A stretch of DNA of 54,902 nucleotides from Candidatus Phyllobacterium onerii (GCF_028331445.1 NZ_JAQMHX010000021.1:1-54902); one strand, 5' to 3'; shown: positions 17,242-27,690, counted from the first letter of the stretch. Translations and numbers: made by a program. Notes: a model not told the origin generated them from the letters alone.

Positions 17242-19899
17242 CTATCCAGCCAAAGCTTCGCGCACGGCAGACACGGCTTCCTCGGCCCTGGAGCCATCCG
17301 GACCACCGGCCTGTGCCATATCCGGACGGCCGCCACCGCCTGCCCCGCCGAGTGCAGCGGAGGCAATGCGGACGAGTTCGACGGCACTGAATTTGCCCAC
17401 AAGATCGTCGGTAACACCGACGACTGCGCTTGCCTTGCCATCGTCCGACACGCCAATGAAGGTGACGACGCCGGAGCCGACGGTCTTCTTCGCATCGTCC
17501 GCAAGCGGCTTCAGATCACGCGGATTGACGCCGCTGACCACTTTGCCGATGAAACCTACGCCATTGACCGTTTCGGATTGGGCACCGCCCGAAGCCGGAC
17601 CGGCCAAAGCCAGCTGTTTGCGCGCCTCGGTCAGTTCGCGTTCAAGTTTGCGGCGCTCATCCATCAGCGCCGAGACACGCGACAACGCATCGGAGGGTGT
17701 AGATTTAAGCACGCCGGCGATCGACTTGACGCGTTCGTCCTGCTCTTCGAGGTAGCGGCGGGCGGCCTCGCCGGTCAAGGCTTCGAGGCGGCGCACGCCC
17801 GCAGCGACTGCCCCTTCGGAGACAATGCGGATCAAGCCGATATCGCCCGTGGCGCGCACATGCGTACCGCCACAAAGCTCGGTCGAATAGCTCTTGCCGG
17901 CTTTGTCGCCGTGCAGCGCGGTGCCCATGGAGACCACACGCACCTCGTCGCCATATTTTTCGCCGAACAGCGCCATCGCGCCCTCGGCAATGGCGTCGTC
18001 CACGGCCATCAAACGCGTGGTGACCGGCGCATTCTGCAGGATGATCTCGTTGGCGAGATCCTCGATGACAGCCAGCTCCTTGTCCGAAATCGGCTTCGGA
18101 TGCGAAAAGTCAAAACGCAGCCGGTCGGGCGCGACGAGCGAACCCTTTTGCGCGACATGGGTGCCAAGCGTTTCACGCAGCGCCTCATGCAACAGATGCG
18201 TTGCCGAATGGTTGGAGCGGATGCGCGTACGGCGCGCATGATCCACCGTGAGCTCAACCGGCACGTCCACTTTCACCGTACCCTTGGTCACGGTGCCGAT
18301 ATGAACGAAAACGCCGTCGTTTTTCTTCTGCGTGTCGGTGACGGTCACGAGGAAGCCATCGCCGGAGATGGTACCCGTATCGCCCTGCTGGCCGCCGGAT
18401 TCGCCATAGAACGGCGTCTGGTTGACGACGATGGACACCGCGTCGCCCTCGCTGGCACTATCGACAAGCGCGCCATTCTGCACCAGCGCTGTGATGACGC
18501 CTTCCGCCTTCTCGGTCTCATAACCAAGAAACTCGGTCGCCCCGACCTTGTCGCGCACGGAAAACCAGACGGTTTCCGTTGCCGCGTCGCCTGAACCGGA
18601 CCAGTGGGCGCGCGCCTCGGCCTTCTGCCGCTCCATGGCTGCGGAAAAGCCTTCAGTATCGACGGAAATGCCGCGCTGGCGCAGCGCATCCTGTGTGAGG
18701 TCGAGCGGAAAGCCAAAGGTATCATAGAGCTTGAATGCCGTTTCGCCGTCGAGGCTGTCGCCATCGCTTAAAGACTCCGTGGCTTCGCCTAGCAGGCCAA
18801 GGCCGCGTTCGAGCGTCTTGCGGAAGCGGGTTTCCTCGAGCTTCAGCGTCTCGGAGATCAGCGATTCCGCCCGGATCAGCTCGGGATAGGCCTGGCCCAT
18901 CTCGCGCACCAGCGCCGGAAGCAGGCGGTACATCAACGGCTCCCTGGCGCCAAGCAGCTGCGCATGACGCATGGCGCGGCGCATGATGCGGCGCAGCACA
19001 TAGCCGCGGCCTTCATTGGACGGCAGGACGCCATCGGCAATGAGGAAGCTCGATGAACGCAGATGATCGGCGATGACGCGGTGGCTGGCACGGAATGGAC
19101 CTTCTGCCTTGACGCCGGTTGCTTCTTCCGAAGCGTGGATCAATGTCTGGAACAGATCGATATCGTAATTGTCGTGCTTGCCCTGCAAAACCGCGGCAAG
19201 GCGCTCCAGCCCCATGCCGGTATCGATCGAGGGACGCGGCAGATCGATGCGCTGCTCCTTCGTCACCTGTTCGAACTGCATGAAGACGAGATTCCAGATC
19301 TCGATGAAGCGATCACCATCCTCATCGGCACTGCCGGGAGGACCGCCCCAGATATCCGCGCCGTGATCATAGAAGATTTCCGAGCACGGACCGCAAGGAC
19401 CGGTATCGCCCATCGCCCAGAAATTATCGCTGGTGGCGATACGGATGATGCGCTCTTCCGGGAGACCCGCGATCTTCCTCCAAAGATCAAAAGCCACGTC
19501 GTCCGTGTGATAGACGGTGACGGTGAGTTTGTCTGCCGGAAGGCCGAACTCCTTGGTGATCAGGTTCCAGGCAAGCGAAATTGCCTCTTCCTTGAAATAG
19601 TCGCCAAAGGAGAAATTGCCGAGCATTTCGAAAAAGGTGTGGTGGCGCGCGGTATAGCCGACATTGTCGAGGTCATTGTGCTTGCCGCCAGCGCGAACGC
19701 ACTTCTGCGAGGTCGTGGCGCGGCTGTAAGGACGCTGCTCCAGGCCGGTGAAAACGTTCTTGAATTGGACCATACCGGCGTTGGTGAACATCAATGTCGG
19801 ATCATTGCGCGGGACAAGCGGGCTCGACGCCACGATCTCATGGCCATTCTTCTTGAAATAGTTCAGAAATGTCGACCGGATCTCGTTGACGCCACTCAT
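17242..19899 (-). CDS. alaS: Alanyl-tRNA synthetase
   Basis: An 885-residue class II synthetase that charges tRNA-Ala, of normal bacterial length. The catalytic N-terminal half shows [13 protein letters not shown], the motif 2 region [23 protein letters not shown] and motif 3 in [19 protein letters not shown]. The editing domain that removes mischarged Ser or Gly has the zinc ligands [11 protein letters not shown] and CGGTH. The C-terminal domain ends in a Gly-rich [17 protein letters not shown] segment. It is downstream of recA on the same strand, 297 bases apart with a terminator between, so the two are separate transcription units. Confidence 0.97.
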   Translation of the reverse strand: MSGVNEIRSTFLNYFKKNGHEIVASSPLVPRNDPTLMFTNAGMVQFKNVFTGLEQRPYSRATTSQKCVRAGGKHNDLDNVGYTARHHTFFEMLGNFSFGDYFKEEAISLAWNLITKEFGLPADKLTVTVYHTDDVAFDLWRKIAGLPEERIIRIATSDNFWAMGDTGPCGPCSEIFYDHGADIWGGPPGSADEDGDRFIEIWNLVFMQFEQVTKEQRIDLPRPSIDTGMGLERLAAVLQGKHDNYDIDLFQTLIHASEEATGVKAEGPFRASHRVIADHLRSSSFLIADGVLPSNEGRGYVLRRIMRRAMRHAQLLGAREPLMYRLLPALVREMGQAYPELIRAESLISETLKLEETRFRKTLERGLGLLGEATESLSDGDSLDGETAFKLYDTFGFPLDLTQDALRQRGISVDTEGFSAAMERQKAEARAHWSGSGDAATETVWFSVRDKVGATEFLGYETEKAEGVITALVQNGALVDSASEGDAVSIVVNQTPFYGESGGQQGDTGTISGDGFLVTVTDTQKKNDGVFVHIGTVTKGTVKVDVPVELTVDHARRTRIRSNHSATHLLHEALRETLGTHVAQKGSLVAPDRLRFDFSHPKPISDKELAVIEDLANEIILQNAPVTTRLMAVDDAIAEGAMALFGEKYGDEVRVVSMGTALHGDKAGKSYSTELCGGTHVRATGDIGLIRIVSEGAVAAGVRRLEALTGEAARRYLEEQDERVKSIAGVLKSTPSDALSRVSALMDERRKLERELTEARKQLALAGPASGGAQSETVNGVGFIGKVVSGVNPRDLKPLADDAKKTVGSGVVTFIGVSDDGKASAVVGVTDDLVGKFSAVELVRIASAALGGAGGGGRPDMAQAGGPDGSRAEEAVSAVREALAG

Positions 19900-20117
19900 C
19901 TTATTGCCTTCTGACCTGCTATTGTCTCAAACCGTATTGGCCCCACACTATGATAAAGGGGCAGAACGCACCGCTTGTAGCGATAGGGCCGCGACCTGTC
20001 CAGAAAATCTGGGTGAAAGGATGTTTCGCAACAACGCCAAGCTCGCTCATGCTGAGCTTGAGGGAGGCAAGCAGTTTGGTACCAGCTCGGGGCAACTTAA
20101 TATGGGTTGGCGTCGCA

Positions 20118-20155
20118 GAAAAAACAAACCCGCAGCCAGGACCTGGATGCGGGTT
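20118..20155 (-). terminator. Rho-independent terminator of recA
   Basis: In the direction of recA, AACCCGCA and TGCGGGTT pair, with an internal CCAGG/CCTGG extension, followed by TGTTTTTT. It begins about 40 bases after the recA stop codon. Confidence 0.85.
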
Positions 20156-20196
20156 CGTCGTCACAGTGAGATAACGCCTCAGGCTCTAATCGGCGA

Positions 20197-21291
20197 TCAG
20201 CCCTCGGCGGCGTCCGGGCTCTCGTCATCTTCGACATCGTCAGGTCCCTTGTCGAGCATCTGCTCGGCGATGAGGCCGGCATTCTGGCGCAGCACCAGTT
20301 CGATCTCGTTGGCGATTTCCGGATTTTCCTTGAGGAACAGTTTCGCATTGTCGCGGCCCTGGCCGAGACGCTGTGAGTTATAAGAGAACCAGGAACCGGA
20401 TTTCTCCACGATACCAGCCTTGACGCCGAGATCGACCAGTTCGCCCGTCTTGGAAACGCCTTCGCCATACATGATGTCGAATTCAACCTGCTTGAAGGGC
20501 GGAGCCAGCTTGTTCTTGACCACCTTTACGCGGGTCTGGTTGCCAACAACCTCATCGCGCTCCTTCAACGAACCGATGCGACGGATGTCGAGACGGACCG
20601 ATGCATAGAATTTTAGCGCGTTACCACCCGTGGTGGTTTCCGGCGAGCCGAACATGACGCCGATCTTCATACGGATCTGGTTGATGAAGATGACCATGCA
20701 GTTGGAACGGGAAATGGAGGCGGTGAGCTTGCGTAGCGCCTGGCTCATCAGGCGGGCCTGCAGACCCGGCAGACTGTCACCCATCTCGCCTTCGATTTCA
20801 GCGCGAGGTGTCAGTGCGGCGACCGAGTCGACGACCAGAACATCGATAGCGCCAGAGCGCACCAGCGTATCTGTGATCTCCAGAGCTTGCTCGCCCGTAT
20901 CCGGCTGCGAGATCAGGAGGTTTTCGAGGTCAACGCCAAGCTTACGGGCATAGACAGGATCAAGTGCGTGCTCGGCATCGACAAAGGCGCAAATGCCGCC
21001 CTTCTTCTGGGCTTCGGCGATCGTATGCAGGGCAAGCGTCGTCTTGCCGGAGCTTTCCGGCCCATAGATCTCGACGATACGGCCTTTCGGCAATCCGCCG
21101 ACGCCAAGGGCAATATCCAGCGACAGCGAGCCCGTCGAAACCGTTTCGATTTCAACCACCTGCTCATTGCGTCCAAGCCGCATGATCGAGCCCTTACCGA
21201 AGGCCCTCTCGATCTGAGACAATGCCGCATCCAGCGCTTTCGTTTTATCCACCGAATTACCCTCAACCAACCGCAATGAATTTTGAGCCAT
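20197..21291 (-). CDS. recA: Recombinase A
   Basis: A 364-residue RecA: DNA strand exchange and co-protease for LexA in the SOS response. Walker A is GPESSGKT within [20 protein letters not shown], Walker B is in [12 protein letters not shown], and the L2-side [32 protein letters not shown] block is nearly invariant in RecA. The acidic tail [14 protein letters not shown] is the usual regulatory C-terminus. A direct-repeat SOS box lies about 125 bases upstream, so LexA control is expected. The gene is divergent from the pseudouridine kinase gene. Confidence 0.98.
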   Translation of the reverse strand: MAQNSLRLVEGNSVDKTKALDAALSQIERAFGKGSIMRLGRNEQVVEIETVSTGSLSLDIALGVGGLPKGRIVEIYGPESSGKTTLALHTIAEAQKKGGICAFVDAEHALDPVYARKLGVDLENLLISQPDTGEQALEITDTLVRSGAIDVLVVDSVAALTPRAEIEGEMGDSLPGLQARLMSQALRKLTASISRSNCMVIFINQIRMKIGVMFGSPETTTGGNALKFYASVRLDIRRIGSLKERDEVVGNQTRVKVVKNKLAPPFKQVEFDIMYGEGVSKTGELVDLGVKAGIVEKSGSWFSYNSQRLGQGRDNAKLFLKENPEIANEIELVLRQNAGLIAEQMLDKGPDDVEDDESPDAAEG

Positions 21292-21415
21292 GTTACACTA
21301 CCCCTGTGTTGTGCATGAAGTCCGGAATGTTCCTGTATCTGAATTTATTTGTATCTGTTTTGTTCTTATTTGGCAACAGCCATAAGCTGTTGTAAAATAA
21401 GGATAACCAAAAAAT

Positions 21416-21430
21416 GTTCGCAAAATGTTC
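21416..21430. promoter_or_regulatory. SOS box (LexA operator) of recA
   Basis: GTTCGCAAAATGTTC is exactly GTTC-N7-GTTC, the direct-repeat LexA site known from alphaproteobacteria. It lies in the 319-base space between recA (minus) and psuK (plus), 125 bases from the recA start codon, a spacing that implies a recA leader of some length. Nothing else recognisable is in the gap. Confidence 0.85.
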
Positions 21431-21610
21431 TCGTGGCGAATGTGGCGTTCTGTTCGCTTCTGCCAAGGCGGTATTTCCGCCTCGCTGGCCGAAGTGGCGT
21501 TCAACGTTTCGAATCGCTCTTATGATTGCACCCCGGCCTCCGGCGTTCTAGAGAGGAGCGCGGGCGTCCGTGCCCACAACTTGAAGTTTTGTCCGGATAC
21601 ACAATCAACC

Positions 21611-22555
21611 ATGATCCAAGTCACCAAGCCGTTGCTCTTCGCTGTCGGCGGCGCTCATCTCGACAGGCGCGGCCAGAGCCTCGTGCCTTTCGTGCCCGGT
21701 GCATCCAACCCCGGAATCATGCGCGAGGAGCCGGGTGGCGGCGTTTTCAATGCGCTGCGGCTCGCTGTTCAGCGCGGAATCGCCGCCGAAATTCTCTCGG
21801 TGCGCGGCGGTGACCGGATCGGGGAAATGGTTGCCGCAGCCATCGAATCGGCGGGAATTCACGACGGCTCGGTGGTCTTCATGGACCGCGCGACACCGAG
21901 CTATACCGCCATCCTCGACGAGCACGGCGACGTGGTCGCCGGTATCGCGGACATGGGACTTTATGAGCTCGCCCTGCCGCGGCAATTGCGCCGGCGCAAG
22001 GTGCGCGATTCGATCGCCATGGCCGATGCTGTGTTCTGCGATGCCAACCTTCCGTCAGATGCGCTGCAGCGGCTGGCAAGTCTCACAGGCGAGCGACCAC
22101 TGTTTGCGCTGGCGATTTCGCCGGCAAAGGCGTCTCGTCTGGCGCCGATCTTCAGCAATCTCACCTGCCTGTTCATGAACCGCCGCGAAGCGCTGGCACT
22201 GACCGGGCTCGGTCCCGACGCCGGTCCCAACGACATATATAAAGCGTTGCACGCCGACGGTCTCAATGGCGCTGTCATCAGCAATGGCGGTGAGGCCACC
22301 CTCGCCTTTTCCGGCAATGATGTGTTCACTATTCACCCACCCGCCGCCAATGAAATCGCCGATGTCACCGGCGCCGGCGATGCGCTGGCTGGGGGCATGA
22401 TCGCCGCGCTGATGCGGGGCGTCGCCTTTGATGAAGCCTTGCGCGAGGGACTGGCAGCATCGATGCTGACGCTGCAAGTCCACTCCGCCAGTGCCAGGTT
22501 CACACGGCAGGAATTCGACAGGGCACTTGCACAAATACCGGCTGCTCTCGCATAA
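21611..22555 (+). CDS. psuK: PfkB-family sugar kinase, probable pseudouridine kinase
   Basis: A 314-residue ribokinase-fold enzyme. It has the N-terminal GGxxxD-like start (FAVGGAHLDRRG), the EEPGGGVFNALRLA region typical of PfkB signature 1, and signature 2 with the catalytic Asp in DVTGAGDALAGG. Pairing with psuG, 14 bases downstream, identifies the substrate as pseudouridine, which it would phosphorylate to the 5'-phosphate. The start was set at the ATG at 21611, where the fold begins; the longer frame to 21425 runs over the recA SOS box. Ribosome site weak. Confidence 0.85.
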   Translation: MIQVTKPLLFAVGGAHLDRRGQSLVPFVPGASNPGIMREEPGGGVFNALRLAVQRGIAAEILSVRGGDRIGEMVAAAIESAGIHDGSVVFMDRATPSYTAILDEHGDVVAGIADMGLYELALPRQLRRRKVRDSIAMADAVFCDANLPSDALQRLASLTGERPLFALAISPAKASRLAPIFSNLTCLFMNRREALALTGLGPDAGPNDIYKALHADGLNGAVISNGGEATLAFSGNDVFTIHPPAANEIADVTGAGDALAGGMIAALMRGVAFDEALREGLAASMLTLQVHSASARFTRQEFDRALAQIPAALA

Positions 22556-22569
22556 AAAGGAAGATGATA

Positions 22570-23496
22570 ATGACCAAAGTTTTGAACCCATTCATGGATA
22601 TTGCCCCCACGGTTCAGGACGCGCTTGCTGCGGGCAAAGCCATCGTTGCCCTCGAAAGCACCATCATCACCCATGGGATGCCCTACCCGGACAACAGCCG
22701 CATGGCAGCCGACGTCGAAGCAATCATCATTGCGGAAGGCGCAGTTCCCGCCACCATCGCCATCGTCGACGGCCGTTTGAAGATCGGTCTTTCCGCGCAA
22801 GAGCGCGAGGCGCTGGCGCAGGTCAAGGGCGCGATGAAACTCTCGCGCGCGGATCTGGCGTTTGCGCTCTCGGAAGGGCGTACCGGGGGAACGACGGTTG
22901 CCGCGACGATGCTCGCCGCCCACCATGCCGGTATCAAGGTTTTTGCAACTGGCGGTATTGGCGGCGTCCACAAGGGCGCCGAGCAGAGTTTCGATATCTC
23001 CGCTGATCTGGAAGAGCTCGGCCGGACGCCGGTCATCGTCGTTTCAGCGGGAGCCAAGGCGATTCTCGATATCGAGAAAACGCTGGAAGTGCTTGAAACC
23101 AAAGGGGTACCTGTCGTGGTGTATGACGCCGATGTGCTCCCCGCCTTCTGGTCGAGGCAATCGCAAATCAAGGCACCTCTGCGGCTCGACACGCCGGATG
23201 CCATTGCAAAATTTCAGGCTGCGCGGGATGCTATCGGCGTTGTCGGCGGCATGCTGATTACCAATCCGATCCCCGAGGCAAGTGAAATCCCGGCGGGAAT
23301 CATGGGCGGGTACATTAAAGAAGCGATTGCCCGCGCCACAAAAAAAGGCGTCACCGGCAAGGCAGTGACGCCCTTTCTTCTCTCGGAACTTCTCGACATT
23401 ACCAAGGGTGAGAGTCTCAAGGCAAACATTGCTCTCGTCGAGAACAATGCACGCCTCGCCGCAAAGATCGCGGTATCGCTAACCGCTACTCGGTAA
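22570..23496 (+). CDS. psuG: Pseudouridine-5'-phosphate glycosidase
   Basis: A 308-residue enzyme that cleaves pseudouridine 5'-phosphate to uracil and ribose 5-phosphate, the second step of pseudouridine salvage. Hallmarks are ALESTIITHGMPYP near residue 28, GRTGGTTVAATMLAAHHAGIKVFATGGIGGVH, and NPIPEASEIP towards the end. The ATG at 22570 is set off AAGGAAG by about 7 bases; one at 22564 is too close. It forms an operon with psuK. Its last 11 bases overlap the convergent OmpA-like lipoprotein gene. Confidence 0.93.
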   Translation: MTKVLNPFMDIAPTVQDALAAGKAIVALESTIITHGMPYPDNSRMAADVEAIIIAEGAVPATIAIVDGRLKIGLSAQEREALAQVKGAMKLSRADLAFALSEGRTGGTTVAATMLAAHHAGIKVFATGGIGGVHKGAEQSFDISADLEELGRTPVIVVSAGAKAILDIEKTLEVLETKGVPVVVYDADVLPAFWSRQSQIKAPLRLDTPDAIAKFQAARDAIGVVGGMLITNPIPEASEIPAGIMGGYIKEAIARATKKGVTGKAVTPFLLSELLDITKGESLKANIALVENNARLAAKIAVSLTATR

Positions 23497-24148
23497 GCGG
23501 CGAAATCTGGATCTCGACGCGGCGGTTCTGCGCGCGACCGGCTTCGGTGGCGTTGGTCGCGACGGGCTGCGTCGGGCCATAGCCTTGAACGTCGAAGCGA
23601 CGGTTGTCGATGCCCTGCTGGGTCAGATAATTGGCGACGGACAGAGCGCGGCGCTCCGACAGCAGCTGGTTATGCTGCAGGCTCCCGGTGGAATCCGTAT
23701 GGCCGGCGACATCCACGATGGTGCGGTCGAACTTGCGCAGGACGATGGCGACAGAACCCAGCGTGGAGAAGAATTCCGGCTTCACCTGATCCTGATCGGT
23801 GTTGAAGGTGATCGCCGACGGCATGTTGAGGATGATCCGGTCGCCATTGCGCGTCACCGAAACGCCGGTGCCCTGCAACTGCGCGCGCAGTTCCGATTCC
23901 TGACGATCCATGTAATTGCCGATCGCGCCACCGCTGAGCGCGCCGATACCCGCGCCGATCAAGGCCGCATTGCGCCCGGATTTGCCGCCGCCGCCAATCG
24001 CCAGACCCGTCAACGCGCCGACAGCCGTGCCGATCATGGCACCGCCGGCCGTGTTCGACATTTTCTGCTGGCCCGTATAGGGGTCGGTCGTGGTGCAGCC
24101 CGCAAGAAAGGTCGCGGCAAGGCAGCCGATGGCAAATCTTTTCATCAT
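23486..24148 (-). CDS. OmpA-family peptidoglycan-binding lipoprotein (YiaD-like)
   Basis: A 220-residue outer-membrane lipoprotein. The signal peptide ends in the lipobox TFLAGC. Next comes a glycine-zipper segment (GGAMIGTAVGALTGLAIGGGG and ALIGAGIGALSGGAIG) of the kind that inserts in or packs against membranes, then a C-terminal OmpA domain with the peptidoglycan-binding signature VDVAGHTDSTGS..NQLLSERRALSVANYL and the closing NRRVEIQI. It probably tethers the outer membrane to the wall. Two adjacent ATGs (24148, 24145) serve as start; the longer frame to 24271 precedes the signal peptide. Its end overlaps psuG on the other strand. Confidence 0.88.
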   Translation of the reverse strand: MMKRFAIGCLAATFLAGCTTTDPYTGQQKMSNTAGGAMIGTAVGALTGLAIGGGGKSGRNAALIGAGIGALSGGAIGNYMDRQESELRAQLQGTGVSVTRNGDRIILNMPSAITFNTDQDQVKPEFFSTLGSVAIVLRKFDRTIVDVAGHTDSTGSLQHNQLLSERRALSVANYLTQQGIDNRRFDVQGYGPTQPVATNATEAGRAQNRRVEIQISPLTE

Positions 24149-24451
24149 GGAATCAGGTCCCCGGTTGGATGTGGCAGGGAATATACGAGTGATTCGGGCA
24201 AAAGAAGGGTAAAGAAGGCGGCGAGCGCAGGCCCGAATGAAATTCGTCTGGTCCCTTCCAAAACCGGCCATTCGGCCACTGGATTGATTTGCCTCATATA
24301 CCGGCTAGAGACGAAATTTAGTTCTGCGATTGGCCCGTAAGGAAGACGTTTATTCGTTGCCCAAATTGTAGGCTAACTGCTACTGCTTTAGGCAAACACC
24401 CAAGCGTCAACGCTAGCTACCGGGTCAATCCCAACAGACGGATAGTTCACC
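24149..24451. other. Divergent promoter region without a gene
   Basis: 303 bases between the OmpA-like lipoprotein gene (minus) and the HPP-family gene (plus). I see no credible frame, repeat or clear operator. Promoters for both genes must lie here. Confidence 0.5.
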
Positions 24452-25657
24452 ATGCTTTGGAGCACCCTCAAGCGCTTCATTCCTGCGGTTGCGCCGATCA
24501 GCAAGCATGAGCGCTTCAGAGCGTGCATTGGTGCACTTGTCGGCATCATGGTGACGGGCACTGTCAGCAAACTTGCGCTGGGTCCAGAGGTTAACCTTCC
24601 CCTGCTGATTGCACCCATGGGCGCATCGGCTGTGCTGCTTTTTGCTGCGCCAACAAGTCCGCTGGCGCAGCCGTGGTCGATCCTTGGCGGCAATATGTTG
24701 TCGGCATTTGTCGGCGTTTCCTTCGCACTTCTGGTGCCAGATCCGATCATTGCGTCGGCACTGGCCGTTTCGGTCGCCATAGGACTGATGCTGGCGCTCG
24801 GTTGTCTGCATCCCCCAAGCGGGGCAGTTGCATTGACCGCCGTGCTGGGCGGTCCCGTATTGCAAGCTGAAGGATATGGCTTCGTCGTCTGGCCGGTCGG
24901 GCTCAATTCGCTGCTGTTGCTGGCGTCAGCGCTGGTGTTCAACAATCTGGCGGGGCGGCGATATCCCCATCTTGCGCCAGCTCCTCAAATCAATATCCAC
25001 GATACGGCTGACTTGCCCCCCACGGCTCGCCTGGGATTTGTCCCCAGCGATCTGCAGGACGTGCTGGCCCAGTATGACGAGATCGTCAATGTCAGCCCCG
25101 ACGAGCTCGATGCGTTGCTGCATCGTGCGCAGATCCGCGCCTATGAGAGGCGATCCGGTGAGATCACCTGTGGGCAGATCATGTCGAAGGACGTGGCAAC
25201 CGTGCGCCCTGAGACAGCTTTGCGCGATGCCTGGAAGCTCCTCATCAATCACCGCGTCAAGGCGCTTCCGGTTACTTCAGAAGATGGCAAACTGGTCGGT
25301 ATCATCACCCAGACAGACTTCATGCGGGCATCGCTTCTGGCCGATGATGGCCGCCTCCATCTTGGCTGGCGTGTCCGTGTCGGCAATCGGTTCCGATTGG
25401 CGCGCCAATCCAAGCACACGGTAGCCGACATAATGACGCGCCGGGTCCAGTCGGCCTTGCCGGAAACCATGATCGCCAAGCTCGTGCCGCCAATGGCCGA
25501 CATGGGCCTGCATCACATGCCTGTGGTCGATGCAAACAACCGTGTCGTTGGCATCGTCACACAATCGGACCTGATTGCCGCGCTGTTTCAGGAAAGGCAA
25601 ACCGGCTCCGCAGAAATCCAGGCCGCTAAACTGGACAATGACGATCGGGCGGCTTAA
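24452..25657 (+). CDS. HPP-family membrane protein with CBS domain pair
   Basis: A 401-residue inner-membrane protein. Residues about 20-170 form four or five hydrophobic spans carrying the family's namesake LHPPSGAVALTAVLGG motif, with APMGASAVLLFAAPTSPLAQP before it. After a linker come two CBS domains (ITCGQIMSKDVATVRPETALRDAW.. and VADIMTRRVQSALPETMIAKLV..), which usually sense adenine nucleotides. HPP proteins have been linked to nitrite transport in plants and cyanobacteria; the substrate here is unknown. The ribosome site is weak (ACGGATAG). It ends 4 bases from the convergent VOC gene. Confidence 0.85.
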   Translation: MLWSTLKRFIPAVAPISKHERFRACIGALVGIMVTGTVSKLALGPEVNLPLLIAPMGASAVLLFAAPTSPLAQPWSILGGNMLSAFVGVSFALLVPDPIIASALAVSVAIGLMLALGCLHPPSGAVALTAVLGGPVLQAEGYGFVVWPVGLNSLLLLASALVFNNLAGRRYPHLAPAPQINIHDTADLPPTARLGFVPSDLQDVLAQYDEIVNVSPDELDALLHRAQIRAYERRSGEITCGQIMSKDVATVRPETALRDAWKLLINHRVKALPVTSEDGKLVGIITQTDFMRASLLADDGRLHLGWRVRVGNRFRLARQSKHTVADIMTRRVQSALPETMIAKLVPPMADMGLHHMPVVDANNRVVGIVTQSDLIAALFQERQTGSAEIQAAKLDNDDRAA

Positions 25658-25661
25658 CGGC

Positions 25662-26321
25662 TCAAGTTGGCAATGGTTCGCCCGACTGTTCCTTGACCAT
25701 GTACTCCGCATACCAGTCAGGCCAGCCCTCATCATACTCACCGCCAGTCCGCTTCTCGTGCTCGCCATGCGCTGCCCCTGCACGGCGTAGGGCGGCCGCG
25801 AGGTCTTTCGCGGAGCTGAAGGTCGTTTCGGTTGCATCGATGCGCCCAGGCAATCGCGCCGTAATCTCCTGGAAAAGCCAGCCGTTGCCATCGGGATCGC
25901 TGAACGACGCAAAGGAGCGATAGGTGCCGCGCTCGGGATGCAGGCCGGCGGTGCGGACTCGTCCAAACAAATAAGGCTCATCCGGACCCGTATAAACGTC
26001 ACCGGCAGGGTGAAACGCGTCGCTGACTTTCACGCCCCGTCCGATCAGTTCCTTGCGGGCAGCCTCGATGTCGGAAACGATAAGGTAAAGCCCCTGAGCG
26101 GAGCCAGGGGCCGCAGCGGTGACATTCTTGCCGAAGATGACCGAGCAGCCGGAACCCGGCGGGGTAAACTGCATTACGCGAAAATCGGTGCCGGCAAAAT
26201 CGGCGTCCAGCCTCCAGCCGAGGTTGGCATAGAACTCCTTAGAGCGGTCCGGGTCCGAAACAGGGATGACGACAATCTCGAGTTTCATATCGGCCGTTCC
26301 CGCTTGATTTGTGTCAGTCAT
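25662..26321 (-). CDS. VOC/glyoxalase-fold protein
   Basis: A 219-residue protein with a vicinal-oxygen-chelate domain at about residues 12-150: the VVIPVSDPDRSKEFYANLGWRLDADF opening and the closing SFSDPDGNGWLFQEI are characteristic of glyoxalase/bleomycin-resistance relatives, with metal-binding Glu in the last strand. A C-terminal tail of about 60 residues ends in GWPDWYAEYMVKEQ, an extension seen in rhizobial relatives. The ATG at 26321 follows GAGGAGGA; the longer frame lacks support. It lies 64 bases downstream of the epoxide hydrolase gene on the same strand, so they probably form an operon for detoxification. Confidence 0.85.
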   Translation of the reverse strand: MTDTNQAGTADMKLEIVVIPVSDPDRSKEFYANLGWRLDADFAGTDFRVMQFTPPGSGCSVIFGKNVTAAAPGSAQGLYLIVSDIEAARKELIGRGVKVSDAFHPAGDVYTGPDEPYLFGRVRTAGLHPERGTYRSFASFSDPDGNGWLFQEITARLPGRIDATETTFSSAKDLAAALRRAGAAHGEHEKRTGGEYDEGWPDWYAEYMVKEQSGEPLPT

Positions 26322-26385
26322 GGCATGGTCCTCCTCGATGCCTGTTGAAAGGATGGTGCGCAATTTGCGCAGTGTTTTTATAAAT

Positions 26386-27690
26386 CTACTGGCGCAGTGG
26401 CTTGAAAGCCGCCCTAAGGTCGGCCGTGATGTACGCCGGCTGTTCCCACGCCGCGAAGTGCCCGCCTTTGTCATGCCTGGCGTAAAAAATGAGCTTCGGA
26501 TACGCCTTTTCGGCCCAACTTCGCGGAGCCTGGTAAAGCTCGTCAGGAAAGGCGCTTACGGCCACCGGTACGGTGAGGTGCTTCGGGGCAAAAAAGGGAA
26601 GCTTGCTCTCCCAATAAAGGCGGGCCGAAGAGACTGCTGTGTTCGTCAGCCAGTAGAGCGTGATGTTATCGACGATTTCCTCTCGTGTAAGACCCTCGGG
26701 CACACCGTCAAAGACGCGTGCGATAAGTGCATAACTGGCCGCGTCGTGGTCCAGCATCCAGGCGGCGAGACCGACGGGCGAGTCCTCGATCGCGTATAGT
26801 GTCTGCGGCCGGTTACCCATTTCCTGGGCATAAGCCAGGCCGTGCTTATAAAAAAAGTCGAGTTGCTCGTAGGCATGTTTCTCATCTGCTGACAGGTCCG
26901 GCGGCGGTGGGCCTCCGGAACTCAATGCCTGTGCAATATCTTCGGGCACCGTAGCGGGCATGTTGGTGTGGATGCCGAGTAACCCCGGAGGCGTCTGCAC
27001 GGCCATCTGCTCCGTGACGGCATTTCCCCAATCGCCGCCCTGGGCAACATAACGGTCGTAGCCGAGGCGCTTCATCAGCACGATCCAGGCGCTTGCGACG
27101 CGGACAGGATCCCAGCCGGTAACGGTGGGCACTCCTGAAAAACCGTAGCCGGGCAGCGATGGGATCACGACGTCGAAAGAGTCCTCGACCTGTCCGCCGT
27201 TTGCCGTCGGATCGGTGAGCGGTCCGATGACCTTCAACTGCTCGATAATCGAGCCTGGCCAACCATGCGTAATGATTATGGGAAGTGCATTGGGATTCTT
27301 CGAACGAACGTGGATGAAATGAATATCCACTCCGTCGATGTTTGTCTTGAATTGCGGCAAGGCATTGAGCTTCGCCTCCATTTTGCGCCAGTCATAATCG
27401 GTGGCCCAATATTTTGCGAGTTTCTCAAGCGTCGCGCACTGCACGCCCTGCGATGCATCCTTGACAATTTCCTTGCTCGGCCATTTCGTTGCCGCAACGC
27501 GCTTGCGCAGATCGGCAAGTTGCTCGTCCGAAAAGTGCACGTTGAACGGGCGGATTTCTTCATTTGCGGCCGCCTGCGCTGTGGAAACTGAAACAAGGCC
27601 CGCGGCACCTGTGCCGATAGCTGACATGGCGAGCAATGAACTGCCCGTCAGCAAGATGTCACGCCTGCTCGGATCTGGATTTTCTGCCAT
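26386..27690 (-). CDS. Epoxide hydrolase-like alpha/beta hydrolase with Tat signal
   Basis: A 434-residue exported protein. The N-terminus SRRDILLTGSSLLA is a twin-arginine signal, with likely cleavage at AQA, so it is exported folded. Next comes the epoxide hydrolase N-terminal domain (IRPFNVHFSDEQLADLRKRVAATKWP..), then the alpha/beta hydrolase core with HGWPGS (oxyanion hole), the nucleophile elbow GGDWGN (Asp) and the base in GGHFAAWEQP (His). Such enzymes open epoxides with water; some relatives act on juvenile-hormone-like or terpene epoxides. The start at 27690 follows GGAGGA; the longer frame is not supported. Co-transcribed with the VOC gene. Confidence 0.88.
   Translation of the reverse strand: MAENPDPSRRDILLTGSSLLAMSAIGTGAAGLVSVSTAQAAANEEIRPFNVHFSDEQLADLRKRVAATKWPSKEIVKDASQGVQCATLEKLAKYWATDYDWRKMEAKLNALPQFKTNIDGVDIHFIHVRSKNPNALPIIITHGWPGSIIEQLKVIGPLTDPTANGGQVEDSFDVVIPSLPGYGFSGVPTVTGWDPVRVASAWIVLMKRLGYDRYVAQGGDWGNAVTEQMAVQTPPGLLGIHTNMPATVPEDIAQALSSGGPPPPDLSADEKHAYEQLDFFYKHGLAYAQEMGNRPQTLYAIEDSPVGLAAWMLDHDAASYALIARVFDGVPEGLTREEIVDNITLYWLTNTAVSSARLYWESKLPFFAPKHLTVPVAVSAFPDELYQAPRSWAEKAYPKLIFYARHDKGGHFAAWEQPAYITADLRAAFKPLRQ

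Noticed and set aside
17578..18594. 338-codon plus-strand frame inside alaS
   Set aside because: It is the antisense of a well-conserved synthetase; the Arg/His/Gly-rich composition is typical of a shadow frame in GC-rich DNA.
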